The notes under the pieces: generated by a model | What the model was told of the DNA's origin: nothing | What the model saw: the letters and a program-made list of their open reading frames with translations, nothing else | Database searches by the model: none | Position numbers and translations under genes: made by a program | Part shown: positions 14,201 to 24,236 of the stretch, in pieces | How positions within the stretch are numbered: position 1 is the stretch's first letter | Layout: each line of letters starts with the position of its first letter | Origin: Brienomyrus brachyistius | Lineage: Eukaryota; Chordata; Actinopteri; Osteoglossiformes; Mormyridae | Direction: 5' to 3' | DNA: 64,000 bases | Assembly: GCF_023856365.1 (NCBI RefSeq) | Contig: NC_064548.1 | Span: forward strand, 3,633,001 to 3,697,000

Positions 14201-17104
14201 TCCATGGGTCATTGTTGTAATATGATGTAATTGTACTGATGGGAGAGGTTAAGCTTTACTGACTCTGTGCAGTGATTGTGCAACAATGTCAGTCTGCATT
14301 TGGGATGTGACTCTGCTTTTGTGACATCACTGTGACGCGTGATAGGCCATGTCCTTATACAGTGAAGCAAAATGTGGCTTGGTCTCTGAAATGCTGAGCC
14401 CAGTGTGTGTCCTCTGCAGGAGACATGAGCTCTCGGCATTTCAAGCCAGAGATCCGAGTCAGTTCCCTGCACTTCTCCCCTACGGGTAAGTGTCACATAA
14501 ACTCAGTTATACCAGTTTCATGTGTTTGCTTGTTTACCCTTAAACCCATTCATCATCTACACCTACACATCTTATAGGTGATAAATATGAGAAGCACGTT
14601 GCTTTTGTTTTGTCACAGTATTTAGCAATTGTGGAACTTGTGTTTTATAGCATTTGGCTGATGTTCAGCAATTCAATACTGTTTGGACAGTACAGAGGTT
14701 TTCATTCATAAAATGAAATTTGTATTTTCCTGTAAGTGCAACACTCAGTTTTAGTTTCTGAATCATTTGGTTCATTACTGTAGTATTCTGCGATTCATTG
14801 TTTGTTTGGTTGGATAGGGTGCCATTGACCTAAGTCCTCATTCAGATTCAATTTAATCTGTTCAACATAATCATGGCAGATTATGCTTGGCTAAAGGAAA
14901 GGTCTACAACCCTGGCCAGACTGTCTGTCTGATTCAACCCTCAGGCCGCAGCTGGGCAGCTACCTCCACCGAAGGCCTGCTGATCTACTCTTTGGATGGG
15001 GGGTTGGTGTTTGACCCCTTTGACCTGGACTTGGACGTGACTCCCACCAGCATTCGACGTCAGCTCCACCAGGCAGCGTGGGCAGTGGCCATTGTGCTAG
15101 CCTTCCGCCTGAATGAGAGAGCGCTCACCCGGGAGGTGCTAGAAGCTGTGCCGTATGACCAAGGTGAGTACTCTCTGTGTGGGTCCTGAGTGGGAGATTG
15201 GCAAGGGTCCTGCGAGGGCGTCTACGGTGCGAGCGCTGCGGGTCCTGCGAGGGCGTCCACGGGGCGAGCGCTGCGGGCCCTGCGAGGGCGTCTACGGTGC
15301 GAGCGCTGCGGGTCCTGCGAGGGCGTCTACGGTGCGAGCGCTGCGGGTCCTGCGAGGGCGTCCACGGTGCGAGCGCTGCGGGTCCTGCGAGGGCGTCCAC
15401 GGTGCGAGCGCTGCGGGTCCTGCGAGGGCGTCCACGGTGCGAGCGCTGCGGGTCCTGCGAGGGCGTCCACGGTGCGAGCGCTGCGGATCCTGCGAGGGCG
15501 TCCACGGGGCGAGCGCTGCGGGTCCTGCGAGGGCGTCCACGGGGCGAGCGCTGCGGGTCCTGCGAGGGCGTCCACGGGGCGAGCGCGTCCACGGGGCGAG
15601 CGCTGCGGGTCCGGCGAGGGCGTCCACGGTGCGAGCGCTGCGGGTCCTGCGAGGGCGTCCACGGGGCGAGGGCGTCCACGGTGCGAGCGCTGCGGGTCCT
15701 GCGAGGGCGTCCACGGGGCGAGCGCGTCCACGGGGCGAGTGCTGCGGGTCCGGCGAGGGCGTCCACGGGGCGAGCGCTGCGGGTCCTGCGAGGGCGTCCA
15801 CGGGGCGAGCGCTGCGGGTCCTGCGAGGGCGTCCACGGGGCGAGCGCTCCTATTAGACAGTTATGTAACATGACAAAAAACCCGCCCAATGAAACCGCAC
15901 CTTGTCCTTCCAGTTATGTGCATTCTGACTGTTACCTGAAATGGATGATCTGAATTTTATAATGAGCCATTATGTTTGTCTAAGATACCTGGGATTCACT
16001 TCAATGAGGGTCCAAACATGCGTTTATTAATGGATGATATTGTGTCTTTTTCTGCCTGTCAGTTGAGGTGGTGTGTAGCTCACTCCCGGACCTGTATGTG
16101 GAAAAGTTACTGGGCTTTGTAGCTGTGGAGCTGGAAAGTTCCAGTCACCTGCAGTTCTATCTCACCTGGGCCCAGCGCTTGCTTATCTTCCATGGACAGA
16201 AGCTCAAAGTCAGGTAAGAGTCATGCTGAATCTATATGCACTTTTCTCCAACTGCTGCATGATCCTGTACAACATCAAGGAGCGGCTGGAAGCACAGGGA
16301 ACAGTGCAGAGAACAACCTGAACAGGATGCCAGTCGATCCCAGGGCTGCACACACTCTCACACTTACAGTAATTGCATGCCATTGAATTGTGGGAAGAAA
16401 CTGAAGGAGAAATCCTGTGCCGTATAGGGAGAACATGCAAACACTACACCCAGACCTAACCTTAACCATAAGTAACCAAACAAAATACAAGTCTTGGCAT
16501 TTTTAGTTTTTTCATTGCAGTCAGTCAGATTTTGATGAAATTGATTTTTCCCCTTGCAGGGACCAAAAAATGGTCACCACAATGTCAAAATAACAGGTCA
16601 GCTGGACTCTCATCACTGTTTTTTTCCCTCCAGGTCAGGAGCAATACTACCGACCATCCAGTCCTTACAGAAGAGCATCCAGAAGCACTTTGAGGATTTG
16701 TCCAAGCTGTGAGTGAACTCAGGGTCACAGCTCATGTTTGTAGCTGCATAAATTTACTTTGGTAATGTAAATTTTTTTTTGACTAAAAAAATCCAGTAAA
16801 TAAGGTGATGGAAGTATGGAATAAGCTTTCGCAGTATGGAAAGTATGCAGCTGGAAATGTTTCAAAAAACAATTGCAATTACAAAAATTGCAAGTCATTG
16901 AGGAAAATGACAGAGCCATTTGTGTGTGTGTGTCCCTTGTACAGCTGTGACTGGAACATCTACACTATCCGCTACGCTGAGGCCCTGTCTAAACAGAGGG
17001 GCCTGAAGAGGGCAGCACCAGAGCCAGCTAGTGACGACGAGAGGTCGGAAGTGTCGGACCTTATGAGCGAGGCGTCCCTCGAGGAGACTGACATGCTCAA
17101 CTAG
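2219..17104 (+). CDS. pwp2: PWP2, periodic tryptophan protein 2 (SSU processome / UTP-B WD40 protein), 21 exons
   Basis: Complete split gene encoding 915 aa (human about 919). Exons: 2219-2236, 2391-2503, 2738-2832, 3071-3170, 4635-4778, 5379-5514, 5763-5995, 6850-6993, 7178-7248, 7410-7546, 8004-8152, 8230-8377, 10389-10539, 12226-12406, 12645-12792, 13975-14083, 14420-14485, 14945-15163, 16063-16213, 16634-16708, 16945-17104. All introns are GT-AG and all phases agree. The start gives MKFAYKFSNLLGAVYRRG, the conserved N terminus. Residues to about 690 form tandem WD40 repeats (e.g. YSPDGQYIATGGDDGKVKVW). Exon 7 encodes a run of eight glutamates near residue 240. Exons 18-20 encode the Utp12-type C-terminal domain, and the tail is acidic. 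PWP2 is a nucleolar scaffold of the UTP-B complex that binds the U3 snoRNP and the 5' ETS during 18S rRNA maturation (family knowledge). No lesions seen. Confidence 0.97.
3196..3300 (+). repeat. Dispersed fish repeat fragment (TTTAACAGACGCTTTG core)
   Basis: Sequence just inside PWP2 intron 4 resembles the very common fish interspersed repeat whose core reads TTTAGCAGACGCTTTTATCC. A second diverged copy of the same core lies at 17650. The family of origin is not clear from these pieces. Confidence 0.4.
3538..4197 (-). mobile_element. CR1-type LINE, 5'-truncated 3' fragment in PWP2 intron 4
   Basis: Minus-strand fragment holding the C-terminal about 194 codons of a CR1-like ORF2 (3603-4187) plus the short 3' end with ATAAGAAC-type repeats at 3538. 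It is nearly identical to the ends of the longer copies at 27.9-31.0 kb and 46.0-49.0 kb. The ORF2 part begins at a VYVDASMSHSR-type segment, so the element is 5'-truncated near 4197. The high identity of the three copies points to recent insertion. Confidence 0.9.
4905..5215. mobile_element. Possible pogo/Tigger-like DNA element end in PWP2 intron 5
   Basis: The segment opens with ACAGGTACTCCTCACTTAAC followed by GACC-rich motifs, resembling the termini of pogo/Tigger-type Tc1/mariner elements, which read as CAGG...CTCG-ACTTACGACC. No transposase frame and no clear opposite end were found. This is a family resemblance only. Confidence 0.35.
7010..7105 (-). mobile_element. tRNA-derived SINE fragment in PWP2 intron 8
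   Basis: On the minus strand the stretch contains GTTCGAATCCC, a good match to a pol III B box, preceded by tRNA-like sequence. It is short, lacks the SINE body and tail, and lies entirely in an intron, so it is a SINE head fragment rather than a tRNA gene. Confidence 0.4.
7665..8003 (+). repeat. Minisatellite (about 30-38 bp unit) abutting the PWP2 exon 11 acceptor
   Basis: About nine tandem copies of a G-rich unit, GTGGAGGGTGATGGGTGCGG followed by CGTGTCACAGGTGGAGGC, with shorter variants toward the 3' side. The last unit runs straight into the real acceptor of exon 11 at 8003/8004. Each unit carries a CACAG|GTGGAGG segment resembling the true exon boundary ATTACAG|GTGAAGG. The frames open through the array on both strands are repeat artefacts. 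Confidence 0.95.
8378..10388 (+). other. PWP2 intron 12, 2.0 kb, no gene content recognised
   Basis: AT-rich intron with no credible reading frame. Around 9682-9760 a CTTGGGCAGTATG-type segment with short inverted pieces may be a decayed MITE, but no ends could be matched. Confidence 0.6.
10938..11105 (+). mobile_element. tRNA-derived SINE in PWP2 intron 13
   Basis: A pol III A box (TGGCTTAATGG) at about 10945 and a B box (GGTTTGACTCC) about 45 bp later are followed by the conserved fish SINE text CAAGGCACCACTGAGG and TGCTCCCCGGGCGC. No TSD could be assigned. Confidence 0.75.
11669..12038 (+). mobile_element. tRNA-headed SINE-like repeat with (ATGG)n tail, PWP2 intron 13
   Basis: Starts with an A-box-like TGGTGCAGTGG and a B-box GGGTTCGAGTC. 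The body carries CATGTTCTCCCCATG-type and ATTGCCCGTAG motifs and ends in a GATGG/GATAG microsatellite. It belongs to the same family as the copies near 20.7, 21.8, 37.5, 52.4 and 57.4 kb. A small substitution block around 11800 separates this copy from the others. Confidence 0.85.
13130..13620. mobile_element. Tc1/mariner deletion derivative in PWP2 intron 15
   Basis: Inverted ends ACAAGTCAAACGTTTGGACA (from 13141) and the complementary TGTCCAAACTTTTGACTGGT (to about 13614) flank about 0.45 kb. The interior keeps Tc1-type text on the minus strand but has no intact transposase. TA-type flanks (TACA/TGTA) fit the superfamily. A short unrelated segment at about 13285-13400 may be a further insertion. 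Confidence 0.7.
15195..15850 (+). repeat. CpG-dense 35-bp minisatellite in PWP2 intron 18
   Basis: About 18 copies of a 35-bp unit built from GGGTCCTGCGAGGGCG, TCCACGG or TCTACGG, then NGCGAGCGCTGC. Each unit contains about six CpG. T variants and GGTG variants dominate the 5' half; C and GGGG variants dominate the 3' half, where truncated units also occur. Because 35 is not a multiple of three and the unit lacks stops, long frames open in several phases on both strands. These are not genes. Confidence 0.97.
16270..16450 (-). mobile_element. Diverged SINE-like repeat fragment in PWP2 intron 19
   Basis: Minus-strand relic of the tRNA-headed family. It keeps the GGGAGAACATGCAAAC block and the CACACTCTCACACTTAC region but lacks the head. 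It is much more diverged than the copies with intact TSDs elsewhere. Confidence 0.5.
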
Positions 17105-17324
17105 AGATCCTCAAACTTTGAGACTGCCATTCTTGCATATGAAGTCACATGTGTCGAATAGCACAGATGCGTTGAATATTGTTAAACAACATGCTTAGAG
17201 TCGAAAAGTTTTGGCTGAACAGATGAACCGAAGGGGTCAAAGTCTGGCATGTCGTCTGCATGAAGCCGCAGTGAGTTGGCTTTTGCACCTCAGAGCCATG
17301 CTAACCAGCGAGTGCATTGTGGGA

Positions 17325-17330
17325 AATAAA
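17325..17330 (+). other. PWP2 poly(A) signal AATAAA
   Basis: Canonical AATAAA about 220 bp after the PWP2 stop codon (17102-17104), followed by T/G-rich DNA. This gives PWP2 a short 3' UTR. Confidence 0.6.
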
Positions 17331-17649
17331 GTAACTGGCAGGGGACCCTGACATGTAGACCGTGCATGTGAGATTATTTTTATTTTGAACGAAAACTTGT
17401 TTTGGGATTTATTTGTCTGGATTTTTTTTTTTAATGTATTGAATTTTGTGTACTGAAACTCAAACATCATTTGTGGGTTTTTTTTTTTTAAAGTGTTGCA
17501 CCGATGCATTTGAAACGGGCATGAGATACCTGTAAGACCCTTTATGTAATGGTTGTTGCTTTTGAATTTTGTGGATTGCAGCGGAAACATAAAAACGATA
17601 CCCAGCTTTAAGAAAAAATTATTTCATGGATGGGGTGAGCAATTTTTAT

Positions 17650-17840
17650 CACTTTTATAAATTTATTTAGCAGACGTCTTTATCCAATGAGGCAGAATCA
17701 GCCATTCCCTGGAACATTTGGTGATTAACTAAAAGGCATTAGGGTCCGATGGTGAAATCATTACAGCAACCCTGAAATTCTAAATGACAACCTTCCCACC
17801 CCAGGCACAGAGCCCTAACCCGCTTAAGTACACTCTGGTC
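17650..17840 (+). repeat. Dispersed fish repeat (TTTAGCAGACG core)
   Basis: Contains TTTATTTAGCAGACGTCTTT followed by ATCCAATGAGGCAG, matching the widespread fish repeat core also seen near 3200. It lies just downstream of PWP2. Confidence 0.45.
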
Positions 17841-18099
17841 ACCAGCAGATGGCAGCAACAGTGACCGTAGGTAGGATACAGACTTACCACATATATCTTT
17901 TGGCCAGTACTGGAACTAGCTGCTATGGTGCTTCCCACTCAAGGCAGAGTGAAATCGGCTGGCAAGTCGGCTCCCCCTCAGAAGTTGGTGCCCTAGACGG
18001 GTTGAATGCCACTGCTTTAAGAGGGATATGATTGGAAGCAGTCAAGACCATGAGTGAAGCAATTAGAAGATTGGACAGCGATAGGTGGTTCTGGCTGAC

Positions 18100-19385
18100 A
18101 ACAGAAACTTCACAACTTTACATAAATGGGTTTGAATGGCTATTAAAGGTAACCATCTTCACCTGTGACCTGTTTGCTTGTAATTAGTGAGTGTGTATAA
18201 AAGGTCCATGAGTTTCTGGACTCCTGACAGACCCTTGAATCTTTCATCCAGTTCTGCATTGATGTTTTTTGGATTCTAAATCATGGGGAAAGCAAACGAA
18301 TTGTCAAAGAATAGGTAGTTGAACTCTATAAAACAGGAAAGGGATATACGAAAATATCAAAGGAATTGAGAATGCCGTGTTCAGACTCTAAGAAGTGGAA
18401 AATTAGGGGTTCTGTTGAAACCAAACCACGGTCAGGTAGACCGACTAAAACTTCAGCCGCAACTGGCAGGAAAATTGTTCAGGATGCAAAGAAAAACCCA
18501 CAAATAACTTCAGGTGAAATACAAGACTGAAAAAATGTGGTGTGGCTGTTTCAAGATGCACAATAAGGAGGCACTTGAAGAAAGATGGGCTGAGTTGGTG
18601 GTGGAAAGCCATCGCTACGCAAATGCCACAAAGAATCCCACTTACAACATACAGCACGGAGACCAGCCTCAAACCTTCTGGCACAAAGTCATTTGGAGTG
18701 ATGAGGCTAAAATGGAGCTTATTGGCCACGACCATAAACGCTACTTTTGGAGAGGAGTCAACAAGGCCTATGTTGAAAGGTACACCATTCCTACTGTGGA
18801 ACATGGTGGTGGATCGCTGATGTTTTGGGGATGTGTGAGCTACAAAGGCACAGGAAATTTGGTCAGAATTGATGGCATGATGAATGCAGTAAGTTATCAA
18901 AAACTACTGGAGGAAAGTTTGCACTCATTGTACTTGGACATTCCAACATGACAATGATCCAGAACAAAAGGCCAGGTCGATCTGTTATTGGCTACAGCAA
19001 AAATAAAGTGAAGGTTCTGGCCTCCATATCATTGAGCCACTCTTGGGAGACCTCAAACGTGCAGTTCATGCAAGACAGCCCAATAACTTACAGGGACTGG
19101 AGGCTTCTTGCCAGGAAGAATGGGCAGCTTTACCATCTGAGAAGATAAAGAGCCTCATTCAGAACTACCACAAAAAACTTCAAGCTGTCATTGGGGGGCA
19201 AAACGCAGTATTAAGAACTGGGGTATGTAAGCTTCTGATCAGGGTCATTTGAGTAGTTTCTGTTGTCATTATGGTTTCAAAAGTAAACACAGTTGTTTGA
19301 CAATAAATGGTTTCAGCCAACCACTAACCATGAGAAGAAAGGTTTTTGTATTATCATTCATATTCTCTCCGCAATGACATTGAAT
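18100..19385 (+). pseudogene. Tc1-like DNA transposon with decayed transposase
   Basis: Plus-strand Tc1 relic. An N-terminal start (MGKANELSK) near 18282 is followed at once by an in-frame stop. The longest remaining frame, 18514-18951, contains the first DDE block (VIWSDEAKMELIG). The second block, a HDNDPE-type motif around 18940-18960, is in another frame. The 5' leader (TAAAAGGTCCATGAG, ATCTTTCATCC) and the 3' region (TCAGCCAACCACTAACC, TATCATTCATATTCTC) match Tc1-like fish elements. Several frameshifts and stops make it inactive. It encoded a cut-and-paste transposase acting on TA-flanked inverted ends (family knowledge). The exact ends were not resolved. Confidence 0.85.
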
Positions 19386-20002
19386 CATCAATACCTCACA
19401 GGGCAGAGGGGCTTATAAAGGGAATCACACAGGAGTCTGTGATCGGAGCAGCTAATTGTGCTGCATGAGCACGTGGGACATCACAGATAATCCACTCCCT
19501 AGAACAATGAGAATAAGTATTAAAAACTGTTTCTGATGGGAGCAAATGGACAATGCTTATTTGTATTTGTTTGGGTATGTTTGAATGTCCATGTACGAAA
19601 ATGCCATTTATATTCTTCATATTTTTATATGCACAAATATTTACATAGTTTTTTATGTTATGCCCTATGACCTGTATTTTCCTTTGCATATCGATAAGTA
19701 CTGTAATAGATACACTAATGGTATACAGGCCTAAGTAGCTTGGGGGGGGGGGGCACTGACAGTTCCCTGTTTTGCAGCAGCAGCTTTTTAAATAACCCTC
19801 TGTCCAATTACACATCCCTTTAACCACTTACACACATTCACATGCCACAAACCATCCAATGACAATTGTCTGTCACACTTGCTATACAGGATTATGACAT
19901 AAACATGTGATACATATAACAGTATATGGAAATGCAGAAAACAACACAATGTTCTTGTCATCGCAGTTGGGCACTTTTGAGTTTCAAAACCACACTGTAG
20001 TC
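19386..20002. other. Intergenic stretch without recognised content
   Basis: AT-rich, with a G run at about 19742-19753. No coding signature, splice-phased exon or clear repeat ends were seen. Confidence 0.6.
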
Positions 20003-20234
20003 CAGGGCTGCCCAATCCTGCTCCTGGAGAGCTACCACCCTGCAGAGCTTAGGTGCAGCCCTCATTTAACACACCTGATACAGATAACCAGGCCCTCAGT
20101 ATGAGAACCAGCTTAACTTCAACATAGCTGACTCTAATACTGAGGTGATACTGAAGAGCCTGGTTATCTGTATCAGGGCTGCACCTAAGCTCTGAAGGGT
20201 GGTAGCTCTCCGGAAGCAGGATTGGACAGCCCCG
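20003..20234. mobile_element. Palindromic hAT-type MITE
   Basis: A 232-bp element whose two halves are inverted copies of each other. The left half starts CAGGGCTGCCCAATCC and the right half ends GGATTGGACAGCCCCG. The flanks CTGTAGTC (19995-20002) and CTCTAGTC (20235-20242) are an 8-bp target duplication with one mismatch, as hAT transposases make. There is no coding capacity. Confidence 0.85.
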
Positions 20235-20656
20235 CTCTAGTCTGTCCTTTGTTACTTAATTGTTCTTTTTTATGGTTGTTTTCTGTCATACACCTTTTGA
20301 CCAATAGATGTCCTTGCTTTTCACTGGATGTTTCAAGTGTTTGCCTATTTTTGACGTAGTTGCCTGGAAGGTGTGGAAACTGTTTCAGCAAGGCTTAGCT
20401 TGCTGCCACCAGCATTAACGTTGCTGTCACTAATGACGTGAACTTGTGGGGTGGAGCAGATATGAGGACGTCAGTAACAGGGTGTTCCCTTGCTTTAAGT
20501 AAGGTGTTGTTAAGGTGTTTTCTTGACAAATTTTATTCTAAAACAGGAGGTATTACACTGGATGCTACATCTGTGGGTTAATCCAGCTTCTTTCACACAA
20601 GTTTACTGAATAGGTACGTATTACTTTTAATTTATGGAATTTAATATATTTTTTCC

Positions 20657-20957
20657 AGTGGCGAAGTGGTTAGCACTGTTGCCTTACACAAAATGGGACC
20701 AGAGTTTGAGTGTCTGCCATAGATCCATGCGTGTGGAGTTCTGCATATTCTCCCTATGTTGTCATTACCGTTGTCGGGTGGTCTGGTCCCTCCCCACAGT
20801 GCAAAAACACGCTAAGGTGATTTGGAGGTACCGAATTGCCCGTAGGTCTGCATGTGTAAGTGTGTGCTGCAGTGGGTTGGCACCCCATCCTGGGGTGTTC
20901 CCTGACTTGCATATATAACCACTAGGAAAAACGGTAACAGAAAATAGATGGATCGAG
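20657..20957 (+). mobile_element. Diverged tRNA-headed SINE-like repeat
   Basis: Plus-strand copy of the (ATGG)n-tail family. It has GCGAAGTGGTTAGCACTGTT at the head, CATATTCTCCCTATG and AATTGCCCGTAGG in the body, and ATAGATGGATCG at the tail. It is more diverged than the 21.8 kb copy next to it. Confidence 0.75.
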
Positions 20958-21149
20958 GTTATTAGCTGCCCTCCCAATATGTGCAGGTTTATTGGCTGAA
21001 AACAATGTATATACATGCAAAAGTTAAAGAAGTACTTGTTAATAACAACTGGAATATGTTGAAAAAATTTATACAAATTACAAGTGTAACTTCAGCTCAT
21101 CTAGTAATAAGAGGATGATCTTAGCAAACATGTCAGTAAATAAATAATA

Positions 21150-21500
21150 AATACCTCCCGGTATCTGAAATCATCTGCAGCCTTTTTAGAAGGACAAACA
21201 AATCTATTAAGGCGAGATAGGGGGACTTATTCAGCTAAGTGATTAATGAAGAGAACTCCACTTTTATGAAAGTTTAATTTATATCCTGTGAAGCTCCCAA
21301 TCTAATTTAGGATATTAAGAAGAGCCAGAAGAGAGGCTGTGGGGAGGTGAACAGTAACAGATTCCATGAAATAATGCTGGAGTAAAGTAGAATTTTCTAA
21401 GAACAAAAGACAAATATTTCCATTCTACCCTGTCAAAAGCTTTTCCTGTACTAATATGAGTGCAGCCAATCTGCACCAAGTTTGTTGTGAACTGTGGGGT
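21150..21500 (-). pseudogene. L1/Tx1-like LINE reverse transcriptase relic
   Basis: On the minus strand the segment ending near 21460 encodes a GKAFDRVEWKYL-type block, the conserved RT motif A region of L1/Tx1-like LINEs, followed by stop-riddled sequence. Only a few tens of residues remain recognisable. A different LINE clade is possible. Confidence 0.5.
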
Positions 21501-21830
21501 AAAAAAACTGACTGAGAAGGTTGGGGCCTGCCCAGACGTGAGGTGAAAAAGCTCAGGAATGAATTTTGAAGTAGGAAGTATTATATATTATGTATTATAT
21601 ATGAAGTATGCTATATATATTATGGGAAAATAATCAATTAATTGTATTTAAGTACAGTCATGTTCAATCTGACAAGTTATCTGACTAAGCAAGAAATCCT
21701 CCTGTTTTCCTCACTTGTGTTGCCCTAATGAGCCACACCTGGTGCTTGTTTGTCTCACCTCTTGTTCCTGTCCTCATGTTAACCACACCCAGCTGCCTCT
21801 TGTCTGCTTCCTCGTTAGTCAGGTACATAC

Positions 21831-22192
21831 ATCCATCCATCCATCCATTTTCCAAACCTCTTATCCTACTGGGTCGCGGGGGGTCCAGAGCCTATCCCGG
21901 AAGCAATGGGCACGAGGCAGGGAACAACCCAGGATGGGGGGGGGGCAGCCCATCGCAGGGCACACTCACACACCATTCACTCACACATGCACACCTACGG
22001 GCAATTTAGCAACTCCAATTAGCCTCAGCATGTCTTTGGACTGTGGGGGGAAACCGGAGTACCCGGAGGAAACCCCACGACGACATGGGGAGAACATGCA
22101 AACTCCGCACACATGTGACCCAGGCGGAGACTCGAACCCGGGTCCCAGAGGTGTGAGGCAACAGTGCTAACCACTGCACCACCATGCCGCCC
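21831..22192 (-). mobile_element. tRNA-headed SINE-like repeat with (CCAT)n tail, minus strand
   Basis: Full-length minus copy. The CATCCATCCATCC tail lies on the left and the A/B-box head on the right (GACTCGAACCCG is the reversed B box). The body is nearly identical to the copies at 52.4 and 57.4 kb. Frames open across it are artefacts. Confidence 0.9.
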
Positions 22193-22309
22193 CCCCATTA
22201 AACACTTAGTACTTTATTAAGAAATATCAACATATGAATGTCAAATCTTAATTCAAATTGCCTATGCGAAAACAAGAAACAAATTCACTTATTTAACAAA
22301 AGAAATTAA

Positions 22310-23250
22310 CTAAGATGCCAATTCCTACTGAGGAAAAAGTTAGGACACCCTATGCCCTAATAGCTAGTATGTCCCCCCTGGGCTGAAATAACCTGAATAA
22401 GATGTTTCCAAAACCATATATCAATCTTTGAAATCGCTGGCAGAAGGTTTTCCCCACTCTTCAATACAGAATTCCTTAAGCTGTGTGATGTTTGAAAGGT
22501 GTCCCGTGTGCACGGCCCTCTTCAAATCATCCCACAGCATCACAGTAAGATTCAGATCCAAATTTGACTTGGCTACTCCACAACTTTCTATTTCTTTCTT
22601 CTAAGGCTTTTCTTGGTAGATTTACTGGAATGTTTTGGGTCATTGTCATGTTACATGGTCTACCCACACTTCAGCTTCAAGTTCTAGACAGATGATCTGA
22701 CATTGTCCTTAAGTACCCTCTGAAACGATGAAGAATCCATAGTGGATTATACAATGGTGAGCTGCCCAGGTTCTGCTGCAGCAAAGCTGCCCCAAACCAT
22801 CACACCTCTGGCAAACTTCAGTCTTGCCCTGATATTTTGTTTTAACAGCAAGGGTTTTTTCTCTTTGTAGACTTCCCATGTAAATCAAACTTGTGCTATA
22901 TCTTTTTGATGGTAGATGCATGTACCTTCACATCTGCTGTGGCAAGAGCTTCCTGTATGTCTTGTGATGACATGGTAGGATTTTTGGAAGACTTATTTTA
23001 GCGTCTTGCAATCTGCTCTTGGGCTGAACTTGATAGGACGGCCTGACCTGGCCATGCTGGTAGTTGTTTTAAATGTTCTCCACTTGTAAATTAATTTCCA
23101 GACAGTGGAATGGCTGATTCCAAACTCTCTTGAGATTCTTTTTATATCCCTTCCCAGACTCATATGCATCTACAATTAAAAACCGACTTGGGTGGGTAGA
23201 AAAATTTTGGGCTGCTTTAGCATATATCAGGCGTATATATCACACACAAA
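22310..23250 (-). pseudogene. Tc1-like transposase relic, minus strand
   Basis: The minus strand carries the C-terminal half of a Tc1-like transposase in broken frames. A DNDP-type second catalytic block is visible on the reverse strand near 22640-22655, followed by the stretch that normally encodes the SPDLNPIE region. Many stops and indels make it inactive. It is a different Tc1 subfamily from the relic at 18-19 kb, judged by the flanking text. Confidence 0.75.
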
Positions 23251-23329
23251 ATGTGTAAAAATTAATTACACAAAATTTCACAGGAAACTGACAATTATAA
23301 AGCATGCCAAAGTAGGGGGTTAGTACAAG

Positions 23330-23890
23330 AAAATGCACCGAAAGGAATGGGAAACAGAACCAGAACTTAAAATGTTGATCGTCCCTGTTGCCAATGATGG
23401 GTGTAAGGCACGTTGTAAATATTGTAATACTGAAATTAGAACTCAGCTCAGTGACTTAAAAGCACATGCAGCCACGAAGAAACAAGCATCTTGTTACATC
23501 AGGGTTGCCAACTCTCATGGGTCTGGCATGACACTCACTCTTTAAGACATACTCACGCAAGATATCTTACTATATTGTTGCATTATAAACCTAAAATTAG
23601 CTACATCAAAAGTGTTGGGTTAGTTTGTAAACCCTGCAGACTATTTACAAGGTTTAACAAAAACCTTGTAAATCTGCGTGCAGATTTAAGATTTTAAATC
23701 TCATGCCAGTCAGCTGTCTAAAATTGGCAACCCTGCTACATACCTAGGGTAAAGTTCTTTACAGTACCAACATCTAGTCACAGATATGTCACAATTAAAG
23801 ACCAAAAACACAGAGAACTTAAAAATGCAACCTACGTTGCCTGTCTTATATCAATTAATGTAGTAGAGGATCTGTATCTGTCTGATATAT
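23330..23890 (+). pseudogene. BED-type zinc-finger gene fragment, split by a MITE
   Basis: The first part (23333-23499) encodes a BED-like finger, CKYCNTEIRTQLSDLKAH, with a C-x2-C...H-x-TKK pattern preceded by a KEWETEPE segment. After the MITE at 23500-23735 the frame resumes as a KDQKHRELKNATYVACLI segment (about 23797-23850), which is what follows the finger in fish BED-finger proteins related to hAT transposases (family knowledge). No further domain was found. It is either a transposase relic or a lost BED-finger gene. Confidence 0.5.
23500..23735. mobile_element. Short MITE with CAGGGTTGCCAA ends, inserted in the BED-finger fragment
   Basis: Starts CAGGGTTGCCAACTCTCATG and ends with the inverted TTGGCAACCCTG. 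The flanks TTACAT and CTACAT are similar, consistent with a mutated 8-bp hAT-type target duplication. No coding capacity. Confidence 0.7.
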
Positions 23891-24236
23891 TACAAAATAA
23901 GGTAGGTGCATTTAAAATGCACAGAACCAGGTACATAGCTGTGAAATCTAATCTTAGTTTATTTTTTATTTTTTTTATAGGAGTGGGTGGTTTTTTAGAT
24001 ATGATTGGGCTGTAAATACTCAGCTCAGTCCGGCAACACTGCAAATGGGCCCTTTAAAAATGAGCCAGGAACATTGCAATCAGTCTGTTTGTAGGACTCT
24101 CACACTCAGTTGGATTACAGCTTGACCACCTTCAGTTACAGTTCCCATCTGGATGTATGTACTGTCCTGTACCTGCCTGTCCATGTGAGTTTGTTTTGAG
24201 TGGATACGTCTTCATCTGGGAAGCACCACTCCCAAT

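Noticed and set aside
15125..15953. Several 170-260 codon open frames on both strands
   Set aside because: They are produced by the stop-free 35-bp minisatellite in PWP2 intron 18; the same peptide appears in shifted frames and none has splice or start support.
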